Assembly (NCBI GenBank): GCA_902802535.1
Contig: CADCML010000012.1
Span: forward strand, 1 to 64,000
From: an uncultured Bacteroidia bacterium
Lineage (GTDB): Bacteria > Bacteroidota > Bacteroidia > Bacteroidales > F082
DNA: 64,000 bases
Reading direction: 5' to 3'
Of the stretch, positions 28,092 to 35,543 are shown piece after piece; the first letter of the stretch is position 1, and every line of letters starts with the position of its first letter. The notes under the pieces are model-generated. The model had not been told where the DNA came from. It worked only from the letters and a program-made list of their open reading frames with translations, and made no database searches. The position numbers and the translations under genes are program-made.

Positions 28092-28190
28092 GAGCTTTAA
28101 GCAGTAAGCAATAAGCAGTAAGCTTGTTTGAACCGTGTTTTTGAGCTTTAGCTGTAAGTTGCTTATGGCTTACGGCTTACAGCTTAGAGC
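28092..28190. repeat. Heptamer inverted-repeat array between DUF4290 and murA
   Basis: Left part 28094-28123 repeats words of the TAAGCAG/TAAGCAA type; right part 28151-28190 has the inverse (GCTGTAA, GCTTATG, GCTTACG, GCTTACA). The phrase TGAGCTTTA occurs on both sides. Same architecture as the other arrays with a different word. Confidence 0.75.
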
Positions 28191-28194
28191 CAAA

Positions 28195-28878
28195 CTACAC
28201 CTTTCCCATCTGTTGCATCCTCAGCTTATACGCCGGGTTGTTCGGGTTGTTCATGTTGGCCTTCAGGTTCGGCACTTTCTTCTTTTTCTTCTTGCCTTGC
28301 TGTTGCAGTAGGGGCTGCTTGGCTTGCGGCAGGCCTTTTCCTTCGCCATTGTTGCTCAGCTTCGATTCCTCGGGGATGATGAGGCGACCGCCGCTGATGG
28401 TCTTCAAGTCGTCGATGATGACCTGGTCGTTGACGACGTTCTTGTTCCATTCCAAGTAGTTGCGCTTCATCTGGCCGGCCAAAGAGTAGGCGAGGGCCTC
28501 GCGAACCTCCTCATTCTCCTCCTGCGATGCGGCTTCAATCATCTTGATGAGGTATTGGCCGTAATGACCGTATTTGATATTATTGTTCTGATAACCAATA
28601 TGCTGCGGCTTGCTTTGTTGCTCCGCCGGGATGGGGGGAGCGAATGGACTGTCCACATCGAGGGTGTAGCCCGAAATCATGTAGAGGTGGTCCCAAAGTT
28701 TGTGTTCGTAGTCGCTCGACTGCCTGATGTTCGGGTTCATCTGCACCATCACGCTGATGATGTATTTGGCGGCTTCGGTGCGCTGCTGCCGGTCTTCAAT
28801 TTCCTGAATACAACGACCGTATTCGGGAATCACAATCTGCTCTTTCTCAGTATTGTAGGTTAATCCGATTTTGTCCAT
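28195..28878 (-). CDS. DUF4290 family protein
   Basis: The 227-residue protein matches the Bacteroidetes-specific DUF4290 family in length and motifs (LTYNTEKEQIVIPEYGR at the start, YEHKLWDHLYMISGY in the middle). It is mostly helical, without signal or membrane segments, and ends with a basic, low-complexity tail (about 180-215, KKKKKVPNLKANMNN). Function is unknown; the conserved position next to murA suggests a link to envelope growth, but this is only context. Confidence 0.85.
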   Translation of the reverse strand: MDKIGLTYNTEKEQIVIPEYGRCIQEIEDRQQRTEAAKYIISVMVQMNPNIRQSSDYEHKLWDHLYMISGYTLDVDSPFAPPIPAEQQSKPQHIGYQNNNIKYGHYGQYLIKMIEAASQEENEEVREALAYSLAGQMKRNYLEWNKNVVNDQVIIDDLKTISGGRLIIPEESKLSNNGEGKGLPQAKQPLLQQQGKKKKKKVPNLKANMNNPNNPAYKLRMQQMGKV

Positions 28879-28896
28879 CTTGTCTTAAAATTTTTG

Positions 28897-28904
28897 CAAA
28901 GGTA
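28897..28904 (-). promoter_or_regulatory. Promoter -7 box TACCTTTG (minus strand) of the DUF4290-murA unit
   Basis: CAAAGGTA on the plus strand, 18 bp before the start at 28878, between the helicase stop and DUF4290. Confidence 0.6.
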
Positions 28905-28909
28905 CACAT

Positions 28910-31225
28910 TTATTTCAATATCGCCAATCTAGCAAACTTCAGCATGAGCATTTTCACGCCGCCTGCGTCGAAGTTGACGGAGGCTTTCTTGTTGGCGCCA
29001 GCGCCTTCGATGCTGAGGATGGTGCCGGCGCCGAACTTGGCGTGCATAACCCTCATTCCTTCTTGAAGCAGGTCGGGATTGGAAGGCTCGAAGTTTTGAG
29101 GCACAGCGGGTTGGCTGGATGTCGGCCTTGCCGATGGCGTGTTCTCTATCTTGCGGAAACCGTGTTGCTCCGGCTCGGCGATGGGCTTGCCAAAGCGTCC
29201 TCCGAAGCTGCCTCTGCCGCCCATCGGTGAAGTGCCTCTGAACGAGGCCTTTTGCGTCTGCTCGATGAGACTTGGGTCAATCTCGTCGACGAATCTCGAG
29301 CGCTCGCTGAGGGTGAGGTTGCCGTAGCGGTAGCGTTGCTCGGCGTAGCTCAAAGTCAATTTGGTCATGGCGCGGGTGACGGCCACGTAGAATAAGCGGC
29401 GTTCCTCTTCCAGCTCCTCGCGGGTGCTGAGGCTGAGGAAGCCCGGGAAGAGGTTCTCTTCCATGCCGACGACATAGACATACGGGAACTCCAAGCCCTT
29501 CGCGCTGTGGATGGTCATCAGGCTGACGAAATCATCATTACCGTCGTCCTTTTTCATTTCGTTGTCGGTGAGCAGGGCCACGTCTTCCATGAATTGAACG
29601 AGGTCGACACGGGCGGTCTCGCCGGTGGTTTCGTCCACTTGGCGGTCGCTGAACTCCATGATGGCGTTGAGCAATTCCTCCACGTTCTCTACCCTCGAAA
29701 TGCCCTCGGGCGAGTCGTCTTCCTTCAACACCTTTATTAATCCTATGGCGTTGGTGATGTGCTTGGCCAACTCGAAGGCGTTCATCTTGGCTTGCAGGGT
29801 TTGGAAGCTCTTCATCATCACCATGAAGTCGCGGAAACGATTGATGGTGCCCATGTTGAAGTCTTGCGGGAACACGTTGTTTTCCATGCACTTCCAGATG
29901 CTTGTGCGTTGCTCGTTGGCGGTGACCATCATGCGCTCGATGCTGGTCTTGCCGATGCCACGGGCGGGGTAGTTGATGATGCGGAGCAAAGCCTGTTCGT
30001 CCTCAGGGTTGATGACGACGCGGAAGTAGGCCAACAGGTCCTTGATTTCCTTGCGGTCGTAGAACGAGAGGCCGCCATATATTTTATAAGGTATGTTCTG
30101 CTTGCGCAGGGCTTCTTCCATCGAGCGGCTTTGGGCGTTGGTGCGGTATAGGATGGCGAAGTCCTTGTTGGCGAGGTGGCGCGTCATTTTGTAGCCGAAA
30201 ATGCTGTTGGCTACCATTGTACCTTCCTCGGTGTCGCTGTTGGCGTGGATGAGGCCGATGAGTTCGCCTTTCTCCTTGTCGCTCCACACCTTTTTCTTGA
30301 TTTGGTCCTTGTTGTGCGCGATGACGCTGTTCGATGCATTGACGATGTTTTGTGTGGAACGGTAGTTCTGTTCCAACCTAATCAGCTTATAGTCAGGGTA
30401 ATCGTTCTTGAAGTTGAGGATGTTCTGGATGTTGGCGCCACGGAAGGCGTAGATGCTTTGCGCGTCGTCGCCGACCACGCAAATGTTCTCAAACAGTGCC
30501 GCGATGCGCTTCACGATGAGGTATTGGGCGTAGTTGGTGTCCTGATACTCGTCGACGAGGATGAACTTGAAGTGGTTCTGGTATTTGTAGAGCACATCGG
30601 GATTGTCGCGCAACAGCACATTCGTAAAATACAGAATATCATCGAAATCCATGGCGTTGGCGCGGTGCAGGCGTTCGTTGTAGAGTTTGAACAGCTGCGC
30701 TATCAGCGGCTTGTTCGACTTGCGGTCGGTTTCTTGGATGTCGGGGTCGTTGGCGTAGTCTTCGGGCGAGTAGAGGCTCGACTTGGCCGCCGAGATACGC
30801 GACAGCACCTGTTTGGGCGGATAGACCTTGGTGTCGATGCTCAAATCCTTCAGAATCTGCGTGATGAGAGCCTTCGAGTCGTCGGTGTCGTAAATCGAGA
30901 AGTTGGACGTGAAACCGATTTTCTCCGCCTCGATGCGCAAAATTCTTGCGAAAATAGAGTGGAAGGTGCCCATCCACACATTGCGGGCGTCGCTCGCGTT
31001 GACGAGTTGCATGATGCGTTCCTTCATCTCGCGGGCGGCCTTGTTGGTGAAGGTCAGCGCCATGATGCTGAAGGGGTCCACGCCCTCCTGTATCATGTAG
31101 GCGACGCGGTAGGTGAGGGCGCGGGTCTTCCCCGAGCCGGCTCCCGCAATCACCATCACGGGGCCTTCTATGGTGGTAACGGCCTCACGCTGAGGCTCGT
31201 TCAAGTCTTTCAATAGGTCGATCAT
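28910..31225 (-). CDS. uvrD: UvrD/PcrA-type ATP-dependent DNA helicase
   Basis: A superfamily 1 3'-5' helicase of 771 residues. Motif Ia/I GAGSGKTRAL (Walker A), motif II LVDEYQDTN, motif III AFRGANI with QSIYAFRG, motif IV QNYRST and motif V/VI (HSAKGLEFPYVYVVG, VAVTRA) are all present. The C-terminus has the PcrA/UvrD tail that binds RNA polymerase or partners (GMRVMHAKFGAGTILSIEG). Expected in nucleotide excision and mismatch repair and in clearing stalled forks. It starts after a -7 box at 31245-31252. Confidence 0.95.
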   Translation of the reverse strand: MIDLLKDLNEPQREAVTTIEGPVMVIAGAGSGKTRALTYRVAYMIQEGVDPFSIMALTFTNKAAREMKERIMQLVNASDARNVWMGTFHSIFARILRIEAEKIGFTSNFSIYDTDDSKALITQILKDLSIDTKVYPPKQVLSRISAAKSSLYSPEDYANDPDIQETDRKSNKPLIAQLFKLYNERLHRANAMDFDDILYFTNVLLRDNPDVLYKYQNHFKFILVDEYQDTNYAQYLIVKRIAALFENICVVGDDAQSIYAFRGANIQNILNFKNDYPDYKLIRLEQNYRSTQNIVNASNSVIAHNKDQIKKKVWSDKEKGELIGLIHANSDTEEGTMVANSIFGYKMTRHLANKDFAILYRTNAQSRSMEEALRKQNIPYKIYGGLSFYDRKEIKDLLAYFRVVINPEDEQALLRIINYPARGIGKTSIERMMVTANEQRTSIWKCMENNVFPQDFNMGTINRFRDFMVMMKSFQTLQAKMNAFELAKHITNAIGLIKVLKEDDSPEGISRVENVEELLNAIMEFSDRQVDETTGETARVDLVQFMEDVALLTDNEMKKDDGNDDFVSLMTIHSAKGLEFPYVYVVGMEENLFPGFLSLSTREELEEERRLFYVAVTRAMTKLTLSYAEQRYRYGNLTLSERSRFVDEIDPSLIEQTQKASFRGTSPMGGRGSFGGRFGKPIAEPEQHGFRKIENTPSARPTSSQPAVPQNFEPSNPDLLQEGMRVMHAKFGAGTILSIEGAGANKKASVNFDAGGVKMLMLKFARLAILK

Positions 31226-31244
31226 TGTCGGTATGTTTGAAGCG

Positions 31245-31252
31245 CAAAGGTA
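31245..31252 (-). promoter_or_regulatory. Promoter -7 box TACCTTTG (minus strand) of the helicase gene
   Basis: CAAAGGTA on the plus strand, 19 bp before the helicase start at 31225. Confidence 0.55.
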
Positions 31253-31261
31253 ATGCTTTTT

Positions 31262-31558
31262 TTAAAATGCTGCACCTCCTTGTCTGCAATCCCAAATCGA
31301 AGCGATGTAAACACCATCATCCTCTACGAAATAATACACTTTATAGGTCAGGACAACCAAATAGCGATAATGTCGTATGTGTGTGAAATCTTCGTCTTTT
31401 CTTCCCAAATAAGGCATGGTTTTAAGAAGGTCGGCACTATGGATAATTTTCCCAATCCTACGTTTTGCCACTTGCTCACTTGCAAATTCTTTGTAGAATT
31501 GGTAAATGGCATCGAGTTCGTTGGATGCCCTTCTCAGCCAATGGAGTTTATACACCAT
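31262..31558 (-). CDS. RelE/ParE-superfamily toxin
   Basis: The 98-residue protein starts MVYKLHWLRRASNELDAIYQFY, the N-terminal helix pattern of ParE/RelE toxins, and ends with strands RHYRYLVVLTYKVYYFVEDDGVYIASIWDCRQ. Starting at 31558 it overlaps the antitoxin gene end; an alternative ATG three codons earlier is also possible. It may inhibit gyrase (ParE-like) or cleave mRNA (RelE-like); the sequence does not decide. Confidence 0.85.
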   Translation of the reverse strand: MVYKLHWLRRASNELDAIYQFYKEFASEQVAKRRIGKIIHSADLLKTMPYLGRKDEDFTHIRHYRYLVVLTYKVYYFVEDDGVYIASIWDCRQGGAAF

Positions 31559-31805
31559 AGCGTTCACAAATGGAGGAATGACTCACAAAATTCCCGTTTT
31601 GGTAGTCGGCTTCGGCTTCTCTAAGCGACATTTCCATCTGTTCGTAAGTGTAAGCACATGGCAAAGGCATACCACTAAGTATAGCTACAGCTTCGGCAAG
31701 CAATTCTTCGCTTTCGGTTTGCGACACAAGCAACGATGCCCGTTGGCGCAAAGCCAATAAAACATCAATATCCTTTGGATGAAATCTTTCCTGAACAGTT
31801 TCCAT
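31548..31805 (-). CDS. Antitoxin of the RelE/ParE pair
   Basis: The 85-residue protein precedes and overlaps the toxin gene, the usual order. The N-terminal half (FHPKDIDVLLALRQRASLLVS) could be a DNA-binding helix bundle; the C-terminal half (EQMEMSLREAEADYQNG) is the likely toxin-wrapping part. No clear ribbon-helix-helix or Phd signature, so the class is unassigned. The pair has its own promoter and probably represses it. Confidence 0.75.
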   Translation of the reverse strand: METVQERFHPKDIDVLLALRQRASLLVSQTESEELLAEAVAILSGMPLPCAYTYEQMEMSLREAEADYQNGNFVSHSSICERYGV

Positions 31806-31826
31806 TTCGATGTGTTTTTATTGCCG

Positions 31827-31856
31827 CAAAGATACAACTTTTCCCTGAAACCCAAA
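31827..31856 (-). promoter_or_regulatory. Toxin-antitoxin promoter, -7 TATCTTTG and -33 TTTG
   Basis: On the minus strand TTTG (31853-31856) and TATCTTTG (31827-31834) are separated by 18 bp. The start codon at 31805 follows 21 bp downstream. Confidence 0.6.
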
Positions 31857-31914
31857 AGGGAGGAATGAAAAAGTCCTACCCGACTTGTCAGATAGGACTT
31901 GAAAACTTACCTTG

Positions 31915-31987
31915 TGACCTGGCTGGGGCTCGAACCCAGGACCCCCACATTAAAAGTGTGATGCTCTACCTGCTGAGCTACCAAGTC
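31915..31987 (-). tRNA. tRNA-Lys (anticodon TTT)
   Basis: The minus strand folds as a 73-nt cloverleaf: acceptor GACTTGG/CCAGGTC with discriminator A, D arm TAGCTCAGCAGGTAGAGCA, anticodon loop CTTTTAA with anticodon TTT, and T arm CTGGG-TTCGAGC-CCCAG. The 3' CCA is not encoded. Confidence 0.95.
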
Positions 31988-32003
31988 ATCCTTTTTGCGG
32001 CTG

Positions 32004-32011
32004 CAAAATTA
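32004..32011 (-). promoter_or_regulatory. Promoter -7 box TAATTTTG (minus strand) of the tRNA-Lys gene
   Basis: CAAAATTA on the plus strand, 16 bp before the tRNA 5' end. Confidence 0.5.
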
Positions 32012-32053
32012 CTACTTTTTTCGTTATTGTGGCCTTTTAGCCTCAATTTTTTT

Positions 32054-32559
32054 TCATTCGTCGAGCCAACCCTTACCCTGTCGGACGATAACAATCTCAT
32101 TGTCAGTGCAATCCACCACTGTACTCTCCTCGTTTTCGCCCGCACCACCGTCGATGACGATGTCCACCAAGTCCTTGTAGCGGTCGTAAATTTCCTCAGG
32201 GTCGGTGAGGTAGGGATTAATCTCGTCCTCCTCGTCGGCCAACGAAGTGGTCATGATGGGCGAGCCGAACTCCCTCACAATGTTGGTGATGATGGGCTGG
32301 TCGGGGATGCGGATGCCGATGGTCTTCTTCTTGCTTTGGAAAATGCGCGGAATGTTGTTGTTGGCCTCCAAAATGAAGGTGAACGGTTGATGCCCTTGAT
32401 TTGGCAGATGCGCTCGAAGGTGCGTGGGTTGTTGATGCATCCACCCAGACCGTAAAGCGTGTCGGTGGGGAAGATGATGGTGCCGCCGTCAGCCAAACAT
32501 TCGAGTATCATCTTGACATAGCGCGGGTTGGGATTGGTTGGATAAAGTTTGAGTATCAT
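32054..32559 (-). pseudogene. tsaC: Threonylcarbamoyl-AMP synthase (Sua5/YrdC family), deletion plus frameshift
   Basis: TsaC makes threonylcarbamoyl-AMP for the t6A modification of tRNA, which is essential in most bacteria. The N-terminal part (from 32559) has GGTIIFPTDTLYGLGG and ends RICQIKGIN near 32390. The C-terminal part follows in another frame from QPFTFILEANNNIPRIFQSKKKTIGIRIPDQP through STVVDCT to the stop at 32054. About 30-35 residues that normally lie between IKGI and PFTFIL are absent, so the break is a deletion of roughly 100 bp. Because the enzyme is normally essential, a true null allele is surprising unless a second copy exists; an assembly error is the simpler explanation. 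Confidence 0.85.
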
Positions 32560-32595
32560 AGGCTTACAAAAAAATCGCGCAAAAATACAAAAATG

Positions 32596-32627
32596 TTGTC
32601 GAACAAAGATGAAAATCCGTACTTTTG
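32596..32627 (+). promoter_or_regulatory. Promoter of the PurF-like gene, -33 TTG and -7 TACTTTTG
   Basis: TACTTTTG at 32620-32627 fits the -7 box; TTG at 32596-32598 lies 21 bp upstream. It faces away from the divergent tsaC gene. An 87-bp leader follows. Confidence 0.6.
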
Positions 32628-32633
32628 CAGTCC

Positions 32634-32694
32634 ATCTACGGGACGTTTTCCTTCGACAAACTGAGGAACACTCCCGCAGATGTTTTTGTTTTTA
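32634..32694 (+). promoter_or_regulatory. Hairpin plus T tract in the leader of the PurF-like gene, possible attenuator
   Basis: ATCTACGGGA (32634-32643) pairs with TCCCGCAGAT (32672-32681), 9 of 10 positions. A smaller TTTCC/GGAA stem lies inside, and GTTTTTGTTTTT follows immediately. This has the shape of an intrinsic terminator placed between promoter and start codon, so premature termination could control the gene. No known riboswitch class is recognised. Confidence 0.5.
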
Positions 32695-32714
32695 TAACCT
32701 AAATTGAAACTACT

Positions 32715-34121
32715 ATGGGAGGCTTCTTCGGCACAGTATTGAATCGACCCTGCGTGCAGGATTTGTTCTATGGCATTGACTATCACTCACATCTCGGCAC
32801 CAAGCGTGCCGGCATGGCGACTCACGACGGCGAGCGTTTCCATCGCTCGATCCACGACATTGAAAACACCTATTTCCGCACCAAGTTCAGCGACGAGTTG
32901 GACAAGTATTTGGGCAACAGAGGCATCGGAGTCATCAGCGACACAGATGCGCAACCTATCATCGTCAACTCGCACTTGGGCAAGTTCGCCATCTGTACAG
33001 TGGCCAAAATCAACAACATGGACGAATTGGTCGACCATTGCCTCGAGAACAAGCAGCATTTTGCCGAGCTGAGCATGGGCTTCACCAACCCCACCGAATT
33101 GGTGGCCTTGCTCATCACTCAGGGCGAGGACTTTGTCGACGGTATCAAGAACGTATATAATAAGGTAAAAGGCTCGTGCTCGATGCTCATCCTGACCGAA
33201 GACGGCATCATCGCTGCCCGCGACTACTACGGCCGCACGCCCATCGTCATCGGCAAGAACGACGACGGCTATGTGCTGGCATCGGAGAGCCACAGTTACA
33301 TCAACCTCGACTATGCCACTTGCTACAGCATAGGCCCGGGCGAAATCGTCAAGGTGACTCTCGACGGCGTACAGCAGCTTTTGGCACCCAGCCCGAAGAA
33401 GCAAGTCTGCTCCTTCCTTTGGATTTACTACGGTTTTCCCGCTTCCGACTATGAAGGCGTCAACGTGGAGGAGGCACGCTACAACGAAGGCCGCGAGATG
33501 GGCAAGCAGGACTATATCGACCTCGACTATGTCTCCGCCATCCCCGACTCGGGCATCGGCATGGCTTTGGGTTATTCCAACGTCAGGAAGATTGCGTATA
33601 TGCGCGGCGTGGTGAAGTACACGCCCACTTGGTCAAGGAGCTTCATGCCTGTAAATCAGAGCCAAAGGGAGCATGTGGCCAAGATGAAACTCATCCCCAA
33701 CCGCGCTTTGTTGGAAGGCAAGAAAGTGGCTTTCTGCGACGACAGCATCGTGCGCGGCACCCAGTTGCGCGACAACGTGAAGATGCTCTACGACTACGGC
33801 GCCAAGGAGGTGCATGTCCGCATCAGCTGTCCGCCCTTGCTCTTCGGATGTCCTTTCCTCAACTTCTCCGCCTCGAAAAACGTCCTGGAGCTCATCACTC
33901 GCCGTTGCATCAAGGAGATGGAGGGCGACGACAACCGTAACATCGAGAAATACTGCGACCCAACGACTCCTGAGTACGCCAACCTTGTGGAGCTGTTGCG
34001 TAAGCATGTAGGAGTGGACTCGCTGAAATTCAACACCTTGGAAAGCGTTGTAAGAGCTATAGGTCTTCCCAAATGCGACCTCTGCACCCACTGCTTCGAC
34101 GGGTCGAGCTACGGGCATTGA
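32715..34121 (+). CDS. Amidophosphoribosyltransferase-like (PurF paralogue) without the glutaminase cysteine
   Basis: PurF makes phosphoribosylamine from PRPP and glutamine. The 468-residue protein has both halves: an N-terminal glutamine amidotransferase class II fold (NSHLGKFAICTVAKINN, GSCSMLILTEDGIIAARDYYGR) and a phosphoribosyltransferase domain with the PRPP-binding loop VAFCDDSIVRGTQL. The C-terminus keeps cysteines (CDLCTHC), as in iron-sulfur PurF. However, the protein begins MGGFFG: true class II enzymes have Cys as residue 1 after Met removal (MCGI/VFG), the nucleophile that hydrolyses glutamine. Here it is Gly, so glutaminase activity should be absent. It may use free ammonia or do another PRPP reaction. 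A separate canonical purF elsewhere is expected. Confidence 0.88.
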   Translation: MGGFFGTVLNRPCVQDLFYGIDYHSHLGTKRAGMATHDGERFHRSIHDIENTYFRTKFSDELDKYLGNRGIGVISDTDAQPIIVNSHLGKFAICTVAKINNMDELVDHCLENKQHFAELSMGFTNPTELVALLITQGEDFVDGIKNVYNKVKGSCSMLILTEDGIIAARDYYGRTPIVIGKNDDGYVLASESHSYINLDYATCYSIGPGEIVKVTLDGVQQLLAPSPKKQVCSFLWIYYGFPASDYEGVNVEEARYNEGREMGKQDYIDLDYVSAIPDSGIGMALGYSNVRKIAYMRGVVKYTPTWSRSFMPVNQSQREHVAKMKLIPNRALLEGKKVAFCDDSIVRGTQLRDNVKMLYDYGAKEVHVRISCPPLLFGCPFLNFSASKNVLELITRRCIKEMEGDDNRNIEKYCDPTTPEYANLVELLRKHVGVDSLKFNTLESVVRAIGLPKCDLCTHCFDGSSYGH

Positions 34122-34340
34122 ATCTGAAATTCCTCAAATTCTCGGCTTTTTGCCCCGTTTCGATTTTTATTTTTAATTTTGCAGTATAATAAGGGTTTTT
34201 TATGCCCTTGAAATTCGTTTTTAAATCGAATCTTAAATCTTGAATTTTAAATCTTAAATCCCCGAAATCCTCCACTTATCAACACACGTTGAAAAAAACA
34301 TAAAAAATTAATCCCTTTGCCCCTTGACGCGCATAGGGAT
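34122..34340. other. Intergenic region with ATCTTAAATC-type repeats
   Basis: The gap between the PurF-like gene and the DUF5618 promoter contains tandem short words of the ATCTTAAATC/TTGAATTTTAAATC type (about 34222-34262). Similar word strings occur at 35461-35515, 46735-46790 and 53660-53735, always intergenic. No gene is seen. Confidence 0.5.
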
Positions 34341-34347
34341 TTTTTCT

Positions 34348-34355
34348 TATTTTTG
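34348..34355 (+). promoter_or_regulatory. Promoter -7 box TATTTTTG of the DUF5618 gene
   Basis: It fits TAnnTTTG, 22 bp before the ATG at 34378. Confidence 0.55.
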
Positions 34356-34377
34356 CACGCGAAAAAAAGGCAAAACC

Positions 34378-34785
34378 ATGGAAAGGCAAAACCCCATAGA
34401 GGAAGCCCGACGCTATGTCGACAACGCCAAGCAAACACTGAAAGCGAACGGCGAATACGACAGGGCGTTGAAACGCTATGGTGACCAAAAATATGTGAAG
34501 TCGGCAGGACATTTTTTGTGGACGGGTATGTTGGTCCTGCTGGATGCGCTGTTTCCTGTTAAGACCAAACAACGGCCGCATCCTGACATCAAGGACTACA
34601 AGGATGCGGTGGCACAACGCGACCGTAAATTGTTGGCCTTGGTGAGTGACGGTTATGCCACCATGCACATTGCTATGGGCTACGACGGCAACCAACAGAA
34701 AGCTGTGTGTGATGCAGGCTTCCGCCTCGCCGATGAAATCATAAAGATTTGCTCAAAGATGTTGCCGAAACAGCAGAACCCTTAA
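34378..34785 (+). CDS. DUF5618 family protein
   Basis: The 135-residue protein (start ATG 34378, MERQNPIEEARRYVDNAK) resembles the DUF5618 family of Bacteroidetes: mostly helical, no signal peptide, with GHFLWTGMLVLLDALF in the middle. HEPN-like helical folds have been suggested for similar small proteins, but I cannot confirm this. In many genomes it is an orphan gene; here it precedes a PIN-type module. Function unknown. An upstream in-frame start at 34324 overlaps the promoter and is rejected. Confidence 0.75.
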   Translation: MERQNPIEEARRYVDNAKQTLKANGEYDRALKRYGDQKYVKSAGHFLWTGMLVLLDALFPVKTKQRPHPDIKDYKDAVAQRDRKLLALVSDGYATMHIAMGYDGNQQKAVCDAGFRLADEIIKICSKMLPKQQNP

Positions 34786-34870
34786 ACCTTGAAATGCAAA
34801 ACATTCAACGTAGTTAATCTTGAAATCTCAAACAATTAAATAACCAACAATTAAAAACGACAAAACAAAA
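34786..34870. repeat. Leader-like sequence, copy 1, before the antitoxin-like gene
   Basis: About 80 bp (CTTGAAATGCAAAACATT ... ATTAAATAACCAACAATTAAAA) closely resemble the leader of the T9SS surface protein at 35461-35543. The toxin-antitoxin-like module at 34892-35457 therefore lies between two leader copies. The first part also resembles 53685-53735 upstream of efp. Confidence 0.6.
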
Positions 34871-34891
34871 ACAAACAACAAACAACAAGCC

Positions 34892-35272
34892 ATGTGCAGT
34901 TACAACATAACACTGAGCGATACTTTGGTGGAAAAAGTGAGACCTTCCTTTGCCGACGACAACGCCTTGCAGCTTTGGCTTCAGCAGCAAGTGGAGGAAA
35001 TCTTGCTCAATCTTTCTTTACGGCAAGAGACAAAGATTCGCGCGAGGAAAGCTGTGACGGCCATGCGCCAACAAAGCGAAAACAATGGCAACCCTCAATT
35101 GACGCTCGATGAGATTAATGCTGAAATATGCCAAGCAAGGCAAAAACAAACAAAAGAGCAGGCTATTCCTGATGCCGTGCTCCGTCTGCTTGGCGCAGGC
35201 TTACCTTTGGACGATGACGACCTGAATGGGCGCAAAGCCTATTATCAACACCTTGAAGAGAAATACCAATGA
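34892..35272 (+). CDS. Putative antitoxin of a PIN-domain module
   Basis: The 126-residue protein has no recognised domain. A helical N-terminus (TLVEKVRPSFADDNALQLWLQQQVEEILLNL) and an acidic C-terminus (PLDDDDLNGRKAYYQHLEEKYQ) fit an antitoxin-like partner. Its stop overlaps the start of a PIN-type gene by ATGA, the usual order for such pairs in Bacteroidetes. Assignment rests on the partner. Confidence 0.6.
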   Translation: MCSYNITLSDTLVEKVRPSFADDNALQLWLQQQVEEILLNLSLRQETKIRARKAVTAMRQQSENNGNPQLTLDEINAEICQARQKQTKEQAIPDAVLRLLGAGLPLDDDDLNGRKAYYQHLEEKYQ

Positions 35273-35457
35273 CTAAGCTTTTTCTTGATACAAACGTCTC
35301 TCAATTTAAGGACTTCGAGGATGCCATGCAATATCATTCAGCAATGCAAGCTGGTACCGAGGCTGTCATTACTAGAAACGGCAAAGATTTCACCAACTCG
35401 AAACTCCCTGTTATGACCGCTGGTGAGTATCTTACCATGATAAGCCCAATAAACTAA
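35269..35457 (+). pseudogene. PIN-domain toxin reduced by a large in-frame internal deletion
   Basis: PIN toxins are Mg-dependent ribonucleases of about 130-140 residues. This 62-residue frame starts with the first strand and acidic residue (MTKLFLDTNV) and continues directly with the C-terminal acidic motif and strands (FKDFEDAMQYHSAM, AVITRNGKDFTNSKLPVMTAGEYL). The middle of about 70 residues, including an acidic active-site position, is absent although the frame is kept. The product is unlikely to fold as an active nuclease. Breakpoint about 35297-35305. Confidence 0.75.
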
Positions 35458-35460
35458 AGA

Positions 35461-35543
35461 GGAATCTTAAATCTTTGAATTATAAACCTTGAATCATAAA
35501 TCTCAAATAATTAAATAACCAACAATTAAAATCAACAAACAAA
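35461..35543. repeat. Leader-like sequence, copy 2, before the T9SS surface protein
   Basis: It matches the 34786-34870 copy, most clearly in TTAAATAACCAACAATTAAA. No -7 box is obvious inside, so the promoter may lie upstream of the PIN module or be atypical. Confidence 0.55.

Noticed and set aside
30176-31216. 346-codon plus-strand frame opposite the helicase
   Set aside because: Explained by GC-rich codon use of uvrD; no recognisable product.
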